DNA of 64,000 bases from Lentisphaerales bacterium (GCA_022446985.1 JAKVBD010000004.1:62001-126000), one strand, 5' to 3'; counted from the first letter of the stretch, positions 47,875 through 57,505 are shown. Notes: generated from the sequence alone by a model not told the origin. Numbers and translations: made by a program.

Positions 47875-48744
47875 ATGAAGGTTTGGATTACCGGTGCAAC
47901 TGGCCTTTGTGGCCGAGCAGTAACTAAGGTCTTAAAAGAGAATTTTGACGTCACACCTACAGCATTTTCACGTGCTCAAGGAGACGTTTTTAAATTAGAC
48001 CTGACTTCAGAAGTGGAAGTTCGGGCTTTTTTTGAAACCCATAAACCAGATGCCTTAGTTCACCTAGCGGCTGAAAGAAAGCCGGATATCTGTGAAAATC
48101 AAAAAGATGTAACGGACTCTCTGAATATCTCTGCGACTCAAAGACTGGCTCAGTTAACGAAAGAGTTTAATTGCTGGTTTCTATATCTTTCGACAGATTA
48201 TGTTTTTGATGGCAGTCAGCCGCCTTACTTTCCAGACTCCAAAGCTAATCCTCTGAATTATTATGGAGTTTCGAAGTTGCGCGGAGAGGAAGTAACCATT
48301 GAGGAAAATAGTAATGCTGCAGTTCTTAGAGTTCCTGTTCTTTATGGTGATGTAGAGGAATTGGGCGAGTCTGCAATTACCAGTATCGCAAAGTTGTTAT
48401 CTTCAACTTCAGAAGCCAAAGTAGACCACTGGGCGACGCGTTTTCCGACACTTGTGTATGATATAGCTCAAGTAATTGAAAAAATGCTTTTGGGCAAGCC
48501 AGCTGGTATATTTCATTACAGTGGAGAAGAGGCGATGACAAAGTATGAAACAGCGAAAATTATGGCTGAGTTACTCGGGATAGAATCGGGCCATTTGGTA
48601 GCGGAACCCAATCAGACTGGATCTGCACTTCGACCTAAGAATGCTCAATTGGATACTGCTAAACTTAAAGATGCTGGTTATTATGTTAAACCGACCAGTT
48701 TAGTAAGCTGTATTAAGGATATCTTGAGCCCGCATTTCCAATAA
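47875..48744 (+). CDS. RmlD-like NAD(P)-dependent sugar reductase (SDR family)
   Basis: A 289-residue extended short-chain dehydrogenase. Cofactor site GATGLCGRAV near the start, strand with LVHLAAERKPD, STDYVFDGSQPPY, and the catalytic Tyr-Lys pair in NYYGVSKLRGEE. It belongs to the RmlD family (dTDP-4-dehydrorhamnose reductase), which also includes the vertebrate MAT2B regulatory subunit; no other rml genes are adjacent, so assignment to rhamnose synthesis is not supported. An upstream in-frame ATG exists, but the ATG before KVWITGATG gives the canonical start. It is divergent from phoD. Confidence 0.85.
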   Translation: MKVWITGATGLCGRAVTKVLKENFDVTPTAFSRAQGDVFKLDLTSEVEVRAFFETHKPDALVHLAAERKPDICENQKDVTDSLNISATQRLAQLTKEFNCWFLYLSTDYVFDGSQPPYFPDSKANPLNYYGVSKLRGEEVTIEENSNAAVLRVPVLYGDVEELGESAITSIAKLLSSTSEAKVDHWATRFPTLVYDIAQVIEKMLLGKPAGIFHYSGEEAMTKYETAKIMAELLGIESGHLVAEPNQTGSALRPKNAQLDTAKLKDAGYYVKPTSLVSCIKDILSPHFQ

Positions 48745-48895
48745 AAAATCACATTTTTATCTTGTTGTTAATTTGTAGCCGAATGTGGCACAATTGTTGG
48801 GCTTGGATTATGCTCAAGTGTACTCTTGCACAGGTAGGATAAATTTGTATAATCTACAGGGTAGCGTTTAAACTGTATTGAGAATTCTCTTGAAT

Positions 48896-50878
48896 ATGAC
48901 TGATTCTATAGTTAAGATTAAAAAATACTCTTTCATGGGTGTAGTCTTTGCATTTTTCTTTGCAGGGGCATCATTCGCCTTGTCCATTTGGACAAAAATT
49001 CACACTGCTGACTTACTGTTTTATGTAGCCTTTAACAGTTTCTTCTTTTCTCTATTGTTGTTCAATGAGCACCGTTTGATCTATCGCTCTGCTTTAGAGG
49101 AAGACGATCAGAAGCAGGTTAGAAAAAGTGCTGGAGCATCTAAAGATTTATTTGATGAATCAGATGAAGCACTGCTATTAGCTTCTCGCTCGTTAAAAGC
49201 CTGGCGTTCTTATATCCTTCCTTCCGTCACAATAATTTACGGTGTTGGCGCAATAGTTTATTTGGTTTTTAGATGGCAGGCCTGGAGTGAACGTATTCAG
49301 GTAAATATGGATAATCAAATGGCTGCGGCAGCATGTGCTGGAGCATTGGGAGTCTGTTATTTCTTGGTGGGTGCATTTTATGGTGGGGCATCAAAGCAGT
49401 CAGATGGTATTAAACTACGTCCGTTCTCAGCGTGGGCTTATTTTTCGTCAATTATGTGTATCGCTCTCGTAGCTGTATTGTTTTTTAGCGGAAAAGATTA
49501 TCCGGATACAGACTACTATGTAAATAGGACAGTATTGTGTTTGCTAATCTTTCTCGCTTTTGAAATTTCCATAAACTTTCTAGTTGATTGGTATAGACCA
49601 AGATTTCACAAAGATGAAAAATCAATTCTTGAAAGTCGTTTGTTGGGGATATTTACCGATTCAGGAAGTATAGCTTCAAATATCGCTCATGCTCTTGATT
49701 ACCAGTTTGGTATTAAGGCTACTGAAACAGGTTTTTATCGCTTCTTTTTAAAGAAGTTTTTACCTATCCTAGGACTTCAGCTAATAACTCTCTATCTATT
49801 GAGTTGTTTTACTCTTATCGAAACAGGACAGAGGGGAATTAAAGAAACTTTAGGTAAGATAGATTCTACTGTTGAGTTAAACCCAGGACTTCATATCACT
49901 ATGCCGTGGCCAATTTCTAAAATTCACGTTTTCCCTGCTGACCAGATTCAAACTGTTGAAGTAGGGCTTCAGCCCAAGAAAAATGATGGTCCGGAAGAGC
50001 CTCCAATGGATGAAGAGGAACAAGTTGTTACTGTTACCGAAGATATTGTCCTTTGGAGTAAAAGGGGCCATCACCAAGAAGGTATGGAAGATATAAAGTA
50101 CATCATTTCAACAAAAGAAGGCCAAAGTACGAATTCTCAGAACTTAGGACAAGTGAATATGATCACTATTAAGATCCCTGTTCAGTATCGCATCAAAAAA
50201 CATGAGCAGGGTAAAAAGTCTCCTTTGTATGAGTATATGTTTGAACATGCAAATGCAAAAAGGGCACTGAAAGACACAGTCGCAGAAGTTGTAATGACTT
50301 ACTTGAGCGCAGCAGATTACTATGATTTCCTAGGTAAAGACCGTGAAGATGCTTCTGGAATATTGTATGACTTATCTCAAAAGGCTGTGGATAAACTGGA
50401 GCTTGGAATTGAAATTGTAGAATTAGCTTTGGAGACAACTCATCCACCAGGCAAGGTAAGTAAATCTTATGATGACGTGATAGCAGCAATATACGACAAA
50501 GATATTAGTACTTTTGATGCAAATATTGAGAAGGATAAAGTCTTGTCAGAGGCACGGATTAAAGAGAAAAATATTGTCGTTAAGGCAGAAGCAGAAACGG
50601 GACTTATTGATTACAGCGGTGAAGATGGTAAAACTGAAAAAGTATCTATGAAATTGGCTTTAGCTAAAGAAAAAGCTATTCGCTTAAAGTCTCAGCAGGA
50701 AAGTTATAATTCTCAACCTTACCTGTTTAGTTTAATTAACTACTTAGCTGTGATTGAACAAGGATTAATCGATACAAGAAAGATTATTATCGATAGCTCC
50801 AAATCTGGTTACAATTTTCGTTTCGACTTAAAGCCGAAACTGGCTCCTGACTTAGAAAATCTTGAAATCCCCGAATAG
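48896..50878 (+). CDS. Polytopic HflK-like SPFH protein
   Basis: A 660-residue membrane protein with about seven hydrophobic spans (near 13-33, 38-56, 107-126, 143-163, 179-197, 210-230, 287-306), followed by a C-terminal SPFH/band-7 domain from 308 (ETGQRGIKETLG, LNPGLHITMPWPISKIHVFP). Ordinary HflK has one span and about 400 residues, so the 280-residue polytopic head is an extra domain. A long acidic insert (EEPPMDEEEQVV) interrupts the SPFH domain near 367-380. Alternate TTG start at 48878; ATG chosen. HflK/HflC form large rings that control FtsH; SPFH relatives organise membrane microdomains. First gene of a five-gene operon. Confidence 0.85.
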   Translation: MTDSIVKIKKYSFMGVVFAFFFAGASFALSIWTKIHTADLLFYVAFNSFFFSLLLFNEHRLIYRSALEEDDQKQVRKSAGASKDLFDESDEALLLASRSLKAWRSYILPSVTIIYGVGAIVYLVFRWQAWSERIQVNMDNQMAAAACAGALGVCYFLVGAFYGGASKQSDGIKLRPFSAWAYFSSIMCIALVAVLFFSGKDYPDTDYYVNRTVLCLLIFLAFEISINFLVDWYRPRFHKDEKSILESRLLGIFTDSGSIASNIAHALDYQFGIKATETGFYRFFLKKFLPILGLQLITLYLLSCFTLIETGQRGIKETLGKIDSTVELNPGLHITMPWPISKIHVFPADQIQTVEVGLQPKKNDGPEEPPMDEEEQVVTVTEDIVLWSKRGHHQEGMEDIKYIISTKEGQSTNSQNLGQVNMITIKIPVQYRIKKHEQGKKSPLYEYMFEHANAKRALKDTVAEVVMTYLSAADYYDFLGKDREDASGILYDLSQKAVDKLELGIEIVELALETTHPPGKVSKSYDDVIAAIYDKDISTFDANIEKDKVLSEARIKEKNIVVKAEAETGLIDYSGEDGKTEKVSMKLALAKEKAIRLKSQQESYNSQPYLFSLINYLAVIEQGLIDTRKIIIDSSKSGYNFRFDLKPKLAPDLENLEIPE

Positions 50879-50893
50879 AGAAGAGGGAAATAT

Positions 50894-51856
50894 ATGGCAG
50901 AACATACACATAATCATGATCATAATCATGACCACCATCATAATCATGATAAAAAACGTCATTGGCCGGCAATTATAATTGTTTCAACCTGTGCGATTAT
51001 TTTTCTAGTGTCTTCTATGACTTTCACTGTTTCCAACAGCGAACATGTTATTGTTAAACGTTTTGGAAGTTACAGTAAATTAGCTTCAGAGGGTTTGAAC
51101 TTTAAATGGCCTTACCCCGTCGATGATATTGCTCGCATTGATAAAAGAATACAGCATTTCGAGAGACCGTTAACCCAGACAGCACTGGCTGATGTCAGAA
51201 ATCTTTTGGTATCTGTAACTGCAGGTTGGAAAGTAAGTGACCCTAAGCTGTTTTTAGAGTCTGTGAATAGTATCGACAGTGCTGAAGGAGTAATGAAGAA
51301 TATCATTGGTACCCCTACAGGTAACATTTTTCCCAAATACGGCTTAACGCAGGTGTTTACTACAGATTCAAAGTCTCACAAGATTGATGAAATTCGTGCT
51401 AATATTCTTGCTGGTGCAAAAGATATTGGCAAGAAGTACGGAATCGATGTGGTTTATGTTGGCTTCACTCAATTAGCTTTTGCTCCTTCAGCGACTGCAG
51501 CAGTATTGAACAGAATGAAGAGCGAAAGAAAAGTGATCGCGGAAAAGTACCGTAATCAGGGTAAAGAGAAGGCAGAAGAAATTATTCGGAATGCTAAAAA
51601 GGAAGCCCGCCAAAAGGAAGTCACAGCTGAAATTGAAGCAGAAAAAATTCGTCGTCAGGCAGACATCGATGTCGCTGAGATTTACCGAAGCTTTGAAAAC
51701 CCTGAACTTGTAGCCTTTTTAAAGCAACTAGAGTCTTTAAGAAAGGTCCTTGATAATAAAACTCAAATGGTCATTGACCTCAATACTCCACCATTCAATC
51801 TTATGAAAGGTGAATTCTTCTCTGATCTAAAAGAAAAAGCAGAGAAGAAAAAGTAA
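50894..51856 (+). CDS. HflC-like SPFH protein with His-rich N-terminus
   Basis: A 320-residue protein. The first 20 residues contain nine His (alternating with Asn, Asp and Thr) and look like a metal-binding cytoplasmic tail. One transmembrane segment (25-44) follows, then the SPFH domain (EHVIVKRFGSYSKLASEGLNFKWPYP) and a coiled coil of Lys and Glu (about 215-265: EKAEEIIRNAKKEARQ). It is the HflC type. Spacing to the previous gene is 15 bases with AGAGGGAAA upstream; its stop abuts the next start (TAAATG), so coupled translation is likely. Confidence 0.88.
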   Translation: MAEHTHNHDHNHDHHHNHDKKRHWPAIIIVSTCAIIFLVSSMTFTVSNSEHVIVKRFGSYSKLASEGLNFKWPYPVDDIARIDKRIQHFERPLTQTALADVRNLLVSVTAGWKVSDPKLFLESVNSIDSAEGVMKNIIGTPTGNIFPKYGLTQVFTTDSKSHKIDEIRANILAGAKDIGKKYGIDVVYVGFTQLAFAPSATAAVLNRMKSERKVIAEKYRNQGKEKAEEIIRNAKKEARQKEVTAEIEAEKIRRQADIDVAEIYRSFENPELVAFLKQLESLRKVLDNKTQMVIDLNTPPFNLMKGEFFSDLKEKAEKKK

Positions 51857-52990
51857 ATGTCAGAGCATCCAGAAAACGACATCCCAATAAATGAAGGAGC
51901 AGAATCGCTTGTAGGAGCTTTGCGCTTTTTATTTGTAGGTTTGCGAATAATTATGGTGATACTTGTAGTACTTCTGTTTAGAACGGGATTTTTTACAGTT
52001 GAACCTACAGAGCAGGTTTTGACATTCAAATTTGGAAAGTTGCAAGTAGATACTACTGGAGAAGCAGTTTATACATCTGGATCCTCAAAGGCTCACTGGG
52101 TATGGCCTCAACCAGTAGGTGCAACCTTAAAGCTACCTTCAAAATCTACTTTAATGAGTTTAGAGGCGAATAGATTTTGGCACGAAAAAGGTCAAAGTGT
52201 AATTGCTAAGCCAGGTGAAGATGATCAGGATAGCAATGACGTGTTGACACTGGGTAAAGATGGTTATGTTATAACTGGTGATGCCTATCTGTTTCATGTT
52301 AAGGTAACTTTGACCTATCAAATCACTAACGCTGTTAGTTTCTTTAATTCTTTTTATGCGCTGGATGAAGCCGGTAACTTTGATCAAAAGTCAAGTATGG
52401 AGTTGGCAGATAAGGTATTCAGATCGCATTTGGAGTCTGTTGTAACTTTGGAGTCAACAGGCTGGAGAATTGACGATGCTTTTTATGAGAAACTGAATGA
52501 TTATCGCAGTACGATGAAACAAAGGCTAATTAAAGAGATCGAGACTTTAGATTACGGTATCACGGTTGATCGGATAGACATCAAATCCGAAGATAAAATG
52601 CCGCTTCGTCAAGTGAGAGGGACTTTTAATAAGGTCAACCAAGCAAATGCCGAAGCACAAAATGATATTAATACAGCTCTTCAAGAAAGAAGTAAAATTC
52701 TTCTTAAAGCCTCCGAAAATGCAACTCAGGTTAAAGCTGATGCAGAGGTCTATAAAAAGCAAAGCAAAAGTTTATTAGAAAATCTCAAGGAGTTGGATAA
52801 GAAGTTTGGAGAAAGCTCTTCACAGGATTTGATGTACCTCTACATGGATGAAATGTCTAAAATTCTGCAGCAGACAGATCACCGTTTTGTCATCCGTCAG
52901 GATGCTAGTGGTAAAGATAACTATTGGTTAGAATTAGGGCCTGATTCTATTAAAGATAGAAAAGAGGGAGATGACAATGCTTCCGAATAA
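51857..52990 (+). CDS. HflK-like SPFH protein
   Basis: A 377-residue protein with a short cytoplasmic N-terminus, one transmembrane span (about 21-42), the SPFH domain (RTGFFTVEPTEQVLTFKFGKLQ, SKAHWVWPQPVGATLKLP) and a coiled coil towards the C-terminus (about 265-310). It resembles HflK by layout and would pair with the HflC-like protein encoded just upstream. With the polytopic SPFH protein this gives three family members in one operon. The end overlaps the P-type ATPase start. Confidence 0.85.
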   Translation: MSEHPENDIPINEGAESLVGALRFLFVGLRIIMVILVVLLFRTGFFTVEPTEQVLTFKFGKLQVDTTGEAVYTSGSSKAHWVWPQPVGATLKLPSKSTLMSLEANRFWHEKGQSVIAKPGEDDQDSNDVLTLGKDGYVITGDAYLFHVKVTLTYQITNAVSFFNSFYALDEAGNFDQKSSMELADKVFRSHLESVVTLESTGWRIDDAFYEKLNDYRSTMKQRLIKEIETLDYGITVDRIDIKSEDKMPLRQVRGTFNKVNQANAEAQNDINTALQERSKILLKASENATQVKADAEVYKKQSKSLLENLKELDKKFGESSSQDLMYLYMDEMSKILQQTDHRFVIRQDASGKDNYWLELGPDSIKDRKEGDDNASE

Positions 52991-54938
52991 AGTAAGTGAA
53001 ACTATAAATACTCACGACCATCATCACGATGGAGATTGCTGCCATGGAGACGATGGTCACGGTCACGCACACGTTCCTCTCTGGGTGACTATGCTTGGTG
53101 GAATATTAGTACTGAACAGTTTTCTTGCGGATTGGCTTTACACAGGTTCTAAATTTCAAACACAATTCAGTGCATTAGCTGGAGCGTTGATTCTTGGTGT
53201 TCCAATTATTTGGGCGGCAATTAAAGATGTCGCTGCAGGTCGTTTTTTTATGAACGAATTAGTTGCATTAGCATTATTGGCGGCATTCATTGGAGAAGAC
53301 TATCAGACTGCTGGTTCAGTTGCGTTCTTTATGCTTTTGGCGATTATGATTGAGCATAGAACTGCGATTGGTGCCAAGACTTCAATTGAGCAATTAATCA
53401 AGTTAACCCCAAGACAAGCCAAAAAAATTCTTGAAGATGGTACAGAGCAGGAAGTAGATGCTTTAGAATTGAAGGTCGGGGACCTTGTCGCTGTACGTCC
53501 TGGAGAGGCTTTCCCAATTGATGGTACAGTGGTTAAAGGTATAACTTCTGTTAATCAGGCGTCAATTACAGGTGAGTCATTGCCGGTAGATAAGATTGAA
53601 GATGATGAAGTTTATGCTGGTACTCAAAACCTGACAGGGCGTATTGATATAAAAGTGACCAGGGTGGGGCAGGATACAACTCTTGGTAAGGTTAAAAACC
53701 TTATAGAGCAGGCAGAAAATACGAAATTACCTGTGATGCGAATGATTGATAAATATACCGGTTACTATGTTCCAACAGTTTTAATGATTGCCGGCCTGAC
53801 ATATTTCTTTACACAGTTTAACCTTGACCGAGTAGTTGCGATTTTTGTTATATCTTGTCCATGTGCCTTGGTTATTGCAACTCCTTCAGCAATAGTTGCA
53901 GCTATAGCTTCAGCTGCTCGGTTGGGAATATTGGTTAAAGACGTAAGTCACCTGGAGCTTGCTTCTAGAATTAAAGCCTTAGTGTTTGATAAAACAGGAA
54001 CTCTCACAGAAGGTAATCTTGTAGTAAGTAAAATGCAGCCTGCTGAAGATGTTGAATTGGCTCAGCTTTTGAAAGTAGGAGTTACTGCAGAGAGTCAGAG
54101 TAACCACCCAGTTGCCAAAGCTATGACTCGCCTTGCAGAAGAGGCTAACATTAAATGGGAGAACCCAGGAAAATGTGAAGAAGTCGCAGGTAAGGGTGTT
54201 GAGGCTCACATAAATGGAAAAGTCTTTAGGGCGGGTCGTAAGATATGGCTCGAAGAGCTAGGGATAAACTTAAGCGGTGTTGAAGATTTAAAAACAGACA
54301 AAGCTGAAGGCAAAAGTATTGTTTACGTTGCGGAAGACGATAAAGCACTTGGATGGATTGCTTTAAGTGATGCTATTCGTAAAGAAGCTAAACCTATGGT
54401 AAATGAATTAGCTCATTTGGGAATCACTAACTGTAATATGGTTACAGGTGATAATAATTCTGTAGCTCAAACAGTGGCAGCTGAAATCGGTATCAACAAA
54501 ATTTCATCTGAGTGTCTACCTCAAGAGAAAGTCGATTATGTCGAAGATCTAAAGAAGAAAGGTTACATGGTTGCAGTTGTTGGTGACGGTGTGAATGATG
54601 CGCCTGCATTAGCCTCAGGTCACATTGGCATAGCTATGGGTGCTATAGGTAGTGATATCGCCGTTAATAGTGCATCGATTGCTCTTATGAATAACGATCT
54701 GCGCCGTATTCCATTTTTCTTACAGCTATCTAGAAAAACCAGTACAGTCATGACTCAAAATCTACTAATTGGCTTATTCTCAATTCTTGGTGGCTTAATG
54801 CTTTCAACTCTTGGTTTGTTAACTGGAGTGAATGCAGCTATTATACACACAGTCAGTACTTTGATAATAATTCTCAATAGTGCTCGACTAGTTCGTCAGG
54901 GTGAAGAATTAGAAGCTAAAGCAGCGGCAATAGAATAA
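52977..54938 (+). CDS. P1B-type heavy-metal ATPase with His/Cys-rich N-terminus
   Basis: A 653-residue metal-export or uptake ATPase. Residues 13-32 are rich in His, Asp and Cys (HDHHHDGDCCHGDDGHGHAH) in place of the usual HMA domain. Transmembrane metal site CPC (294-296), phosphorylation site DKTGT (D338), TGES (198-201) and GDGVNDAP are intact. The last span reads IHTVSTLIIILNSARL: His, Ser, Thr and Asn-Ser but not the common HEGxT, HDGST or DKG motifs, so the metal (Zn, Cd, Co or Cu) cannot be assigned. ATG at 52977 is chosen since GGGAG lies six bases before it; it overlaps the preceding SPFH gene by 14 bases. Confidence 0.9.
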   Translation: MLPNKVSETINTHDHHHDGDCCHGDDGHGHAHVPLWVTMLGGILVLNSFLADWLYTGSKFQTQFSALAGALILGVPIIWAAIKDVAAGRFFMNELVALALLAAFIGEDYQTAGSVAFFMLLAIMIEHRTAIGAKTSIEQLIKLTPRQAKKILEDGTEQEVDALELKVGDLVAVRPGEAFPIDGTVVKGITSVNQASITGESLPVDKIEDDEVYAGTQNLTGRIDIKVTRVGQDTTLGKVKNLIEQAENTKLPVMRMIDKYTGYYVPTVLMIAGLTYFFTQFNLDRVVAIFVISCPCALVIATPSAIVAAIASAARLGILVKDVSHLELASRIKALVFDKTGTLTEGNLVVSKMQPAEDVELAQLLKVGVTAESQSNHPVAKAMTRLAEEANIKWENPGKCEEVAGKGVEAHINGKVFRAGRKIWLEELGINLSGVEDLKTDKAEGKSIVYVAEDDKALGWIALSDAIRKEAKPMVNELAHLGITNCNMVTGDNNSVAQTVAAEIGINKISSECLPQEKVDYVEDLKKKGYMVAVVGDGVNDAPALASGHIGIAMGAIGSDIAVNSASIALMNNDLRRIPFFLQLSRKTSTVMTQNLLIGLFSILGGLMLSTLGLLTGVNAAIIHTVSTLIIILNSARLVRQGEELEAKAAAIE

Positions 54939-56197
54939 TGAGTGAAGTTGAAGAAACGGTGATTGAAGCCGTTGGCCTTTCGAAAGTATTTAAAGATTTT
55001 TGGGGGCGCCCCAAAGCCAAAGCCGTTAATGGTATAGATTTTAAAGTTAAAAAAGGCGAAGTATTTGGCTTATTAGGACCAAACGGTTCAGGTAAATCGA
55101 CTACTATCAAGATGCTTTTAGGGTTACTTTATCCAACCCGTGGTGCTCTACAGATTTTCAATAAATCACCCCGCGATGTAAAGACAAAACAGCGCATCGG
55201 TTATCTTCCTGAAGAAACATACCTCTATAAATATTTATCTGCTGGCGAGACTATAGACTTTTTTGGTTCACTTTTTCAGCTTTCAGGGCTCGAGAAAAAG
55301 AAGCGTACGGAACAGCTTTTGGATATGGTTGGTCTGAAGAATGTCGGGAAAAGGTCTGTTGGAGAGTTTTCAAAAGGCATGGCCAGACGTGTCGGATTAG
55401 CCCAGGCACTGGTTAATGATCCCGACCTGATTATTCTCGACGAACCGACATCTGGTCTCGCCCCAGTTGCCTGTAAGGAAGTGAAGAATTTGATTAAGAC
55501 TTTAGCAGAGCGTGGAAAAACAGTCATTTTGTCCAGTCACTTGTTGGCGGATGTAGAAGATGTAGTTGATCGCGTTGTTGTTCTTTATGGAGGACAAATA
55601 AGAGCTGAAGGAACTACAGATGAGCTTCTGCTTGTTGAAGATAAGACGACAATTACGACTCCGAAGATGTCTAAGGATGTTTTAGAAAAAGTTCTGAAAA
55701 TTTTACATGAAGAGTATTCTTCTGAGGATATGGAAATTACTCATCCTCGTTTAGATCTGGAAAGCTTCTTCCTGGATGTAGTAAACAGAGCTCGCTCAGA
55801 AAGTATTCATACTGCAGGGGCAGAAACAGGACAAGTCGCTGAATATTTGCGCTCGTCTTCAGATTCTGCTGTTAAAGAAATGGCCGCTCAGATTAATGTT
55901 ACTGATTCTGAAGAAGAAAAAGCCAGACTGCAGGAAAAGCTTGAAGAGAAAGAAGCTTCTGCAAAACTCGCTGCGATTGTTCAGGAATCTGAGGAAAAGC
56001 CTCAAATGGAAAGTGTTGATGAAAAAGAAGCGCTTTCTGAAGAAGCTGTCGCAGAAAACTCAGAGAAGCTGGAGGCGCTTGTGGACCAAATAAAAGAACC
56101 AGTGAAACAAGCCGAGCCAGAAGTTGAAAAGAAGTCTGAAGAAGATCTGTCTAAAGCAAACGATAAGCTAAAACAGCTACTTGGTGGTGATGATTAA
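54938..56197 (+). CDS. ABC transporter ATPase with long C-terminal extension
   Basis: A 419-residue protein. Residues 1-235 form a normal ABC ATPase of the drug/lipid-exporter type: Walker A GPNGSGKST, signature FSKGM (LSGGQ equivalent), Walker B LIILDEPTSG and the switch His SSHLL. Residues 250-419 are an acidic, helical, Lys/Glu-rich tail without recognisable domain. No permease gene follows: the next gene is convergent. The start overlaps the ATPase stop by one base (TAATG), so it is part of the operon. Its permease may be the polytopic SPFH protein or lie elsewhere; this is inference. Confidence 0.9.
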   Translation: MSEVEETVIEAVGLSKVFKDFWGRPKAKAVNGIDFKVKKGEVFGLLGPNGSGKSTTIKMLLGLLYPTRGALQIFNKSPRDVKTKQRIGYLPEETYLYKYLSAGETIDFFGSLFQLSGLEKKKRTEQLLDMVGLKNVGKRSVGEFSKGMARRVGLAQALVNDPDLIILDEPTSGLAPVACKEVKNLIKTLAERGKTVILSSHLLADVEDVVDRVVVLYGGQIRAEGTTDELLLVEDKTTITTPKMSKDVLEKVLKILHEEYSSEDMEITHPRLDLESFFLDVVNRARSESIHTAGAETGQVAEYLRSSSDSAVKEMAAQINVTDSEEEKARLQEKLEEKEASAKLAAIVQESEEKPQMESVDEKEALSEEAVAENSEKLEALVDQIKEPVKQAEPEVEKKSEEDLSKANDKLKQLLGGDD

Positions 56198-56586
56198 GCC
56201 TTACCTTTCTCGAGACTAATATTGATAAGCTTATCGATGTTAGAGTAGAGCATATTATTATCAATAGGCTTGTACATTAGTTCCATATCATCTTTCGATT
56301 TACACTCCGCTTCAAGTGACATAGCCTCAGCTGTCGTTAAACCAGTGATAAAGATAATTGGCGTATTAGGTGAGTTTTTCTTAATTTTTTCAGAGACTTC
56401 TATGCCATTTAATCCTGGTAGGTTTAGGTCAAGAAGAACGAGATTGAACTCTATGTCTTCCATCATTTTTAATGCTTTTTCGCCCGAATCACAAATTTCC
56501 GTTTTATAACCTTTTTCCTCTAGGATAGCACTGATTAACATTTGGATTTGTGGTTCATCGTCAACAATTAAAATTAATGGTGTCAT
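56194..56586 (-). CDS. Single-domain response regulator
   Basis: A 130-residue CheY-like receiver with no output domain. The acidic pocket D9-D10, phosphoacceptor D53 (LLDLNLPG), the Thr in FITGL and the Lys in MYKPID are all present, so it can be phosphorylated. No histidine kinase is adjacent. It is convergent to the ABC gene and overlaps its end by four bases. Role unknown: it may act in a phosphorelay or chemotaxis-like control. Confidence 0.9.
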   Translation of the reverse strand: MTPLILIVDDEPQIQMLISAILEEKGYKTEICDSGEKALKMMEDIEFNLVLLDLNLPGLNGIEVSEKIKKNSPNTPIIFITGLTTAEAMSLEAECKSKDDMELMYKPIDNNMLYSNIDKLINISLEKGKA

Positions 56587-56659
56587 GCAGATTCCTCTAA
56601 ACTATAGATATTTTATTTTACACTCTCAGAAGTATTCACTACAAGTATTTTGTAATAAA

Positions 56660-57505
56660 TCATTTCACTTTAACTAAGATGACCGGTCTAGGGTTACTAC
56701 CGCAAAATATATTTATATTTTCACCTGACCTTTTAAAAGATAACTGTTCATTAGTGAAGGTTGGGCCCTTAAAAGAAGCATCGAGTTGGGTAATTCGGGA
56801 GTTGCCGTTTAGTAATGTTGTAGTTCTTGCTAAAACCCACATGCCATGAGCAATACTTCTTTTGTAGCCAAATAGACTTGCTGCAATGCTAGAAATATGA
56901 ATTGGATTATAATCTTTACATATTTTTGCGTAGCGCCTGCCGATATCTGCAGGTACTGAAACTTTTTCGGTCAAGAAATGTGTATCATCTAGTTTGGTAT
57001 AAATGTTTTCATCTTCTGCCGCTGGGTCTTCTTTGTGAATTTTTACTTTTTTTAAGAAGGTACTTTTAGAACGCCATACACAGGTATCATTCCGTTTCAT
57101 TTCAGTAAGCATGTCAAATTCAAAACCCTGTGCTCTAAACCGTCCAGAATAAGTAAAGACTTCTATGGCGTAACTCTGTTTGGGATCTAAATCCTCTAAA
57201 ATTGAAATTCTGTTGCGCAGGTGTAAGAGTCCGGCTGGAACTATAGGGAAGTGTTTGTCGGCGACCAATGCAAGCATGACAGGACCAGCCAAAACGTATG
57301 GGTAGGTTGCAAAAAGAGAATCTTGATTAACTCCACAAAGCTTATTGAAGAGTTCTAAGTGTTGCGGATTTATAGTTAGATCATTTAAAGTGTACTTAAG
57401 GCCTGGGAGTTGTCCGTTATCCGGGATTTGACTGCTAAAGCGGCTGATTAATTTAAGATAAGAAGCAGTTGTAGAAGGCACTTCAGTTAAATTAATATTT
57501 TTCAC
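56660..57505 (-). CDS. MaoC-like hotdog dehydratase
   Basis: A 281-residue protein with the hotdog hydratase motif DYNPIHISSIAASLFGYKRS followed by IAHGMW; the conserved Asp, Asn and His form the active site. MaoC-type (R)-hydratases act on enoyl-CoA or related thioesters. The first half is a second, degenerate hotdog domain. The start is a GTG preceded by GGAGAG at four bases; a GTG four codons upstream has no ribosome binding site. No CoA-ligase, ketoacyl synthase or other lipid genes are near, so the substrate is not inferable. Confidence 0.8.
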   Translation of the reverse strand: MKNINLTEVPSTTASYLKLISRFSSQIPDNGQLPGLKYTLNDLTINPQHLELFNKLCGVNQDSLFATYPYVLAGPVMLALVADKHFPIVPAGLLHLRNRISILEDLDPKQSYAIEVFTYSGRFRAQGFEFDMLTEMKRNDTCVWRSKSTFLKKVKIHKEDPAAEDENIYTKLDDTHFLTEKVSVPADIGRRYAKICKDYNPIHISSIAASLFGYKRSIAHGMWVLARTTTLLNGNSRITQLDASFKGPTFTNEQLSFKRSGENINIFCGSNPRPVILVKVK

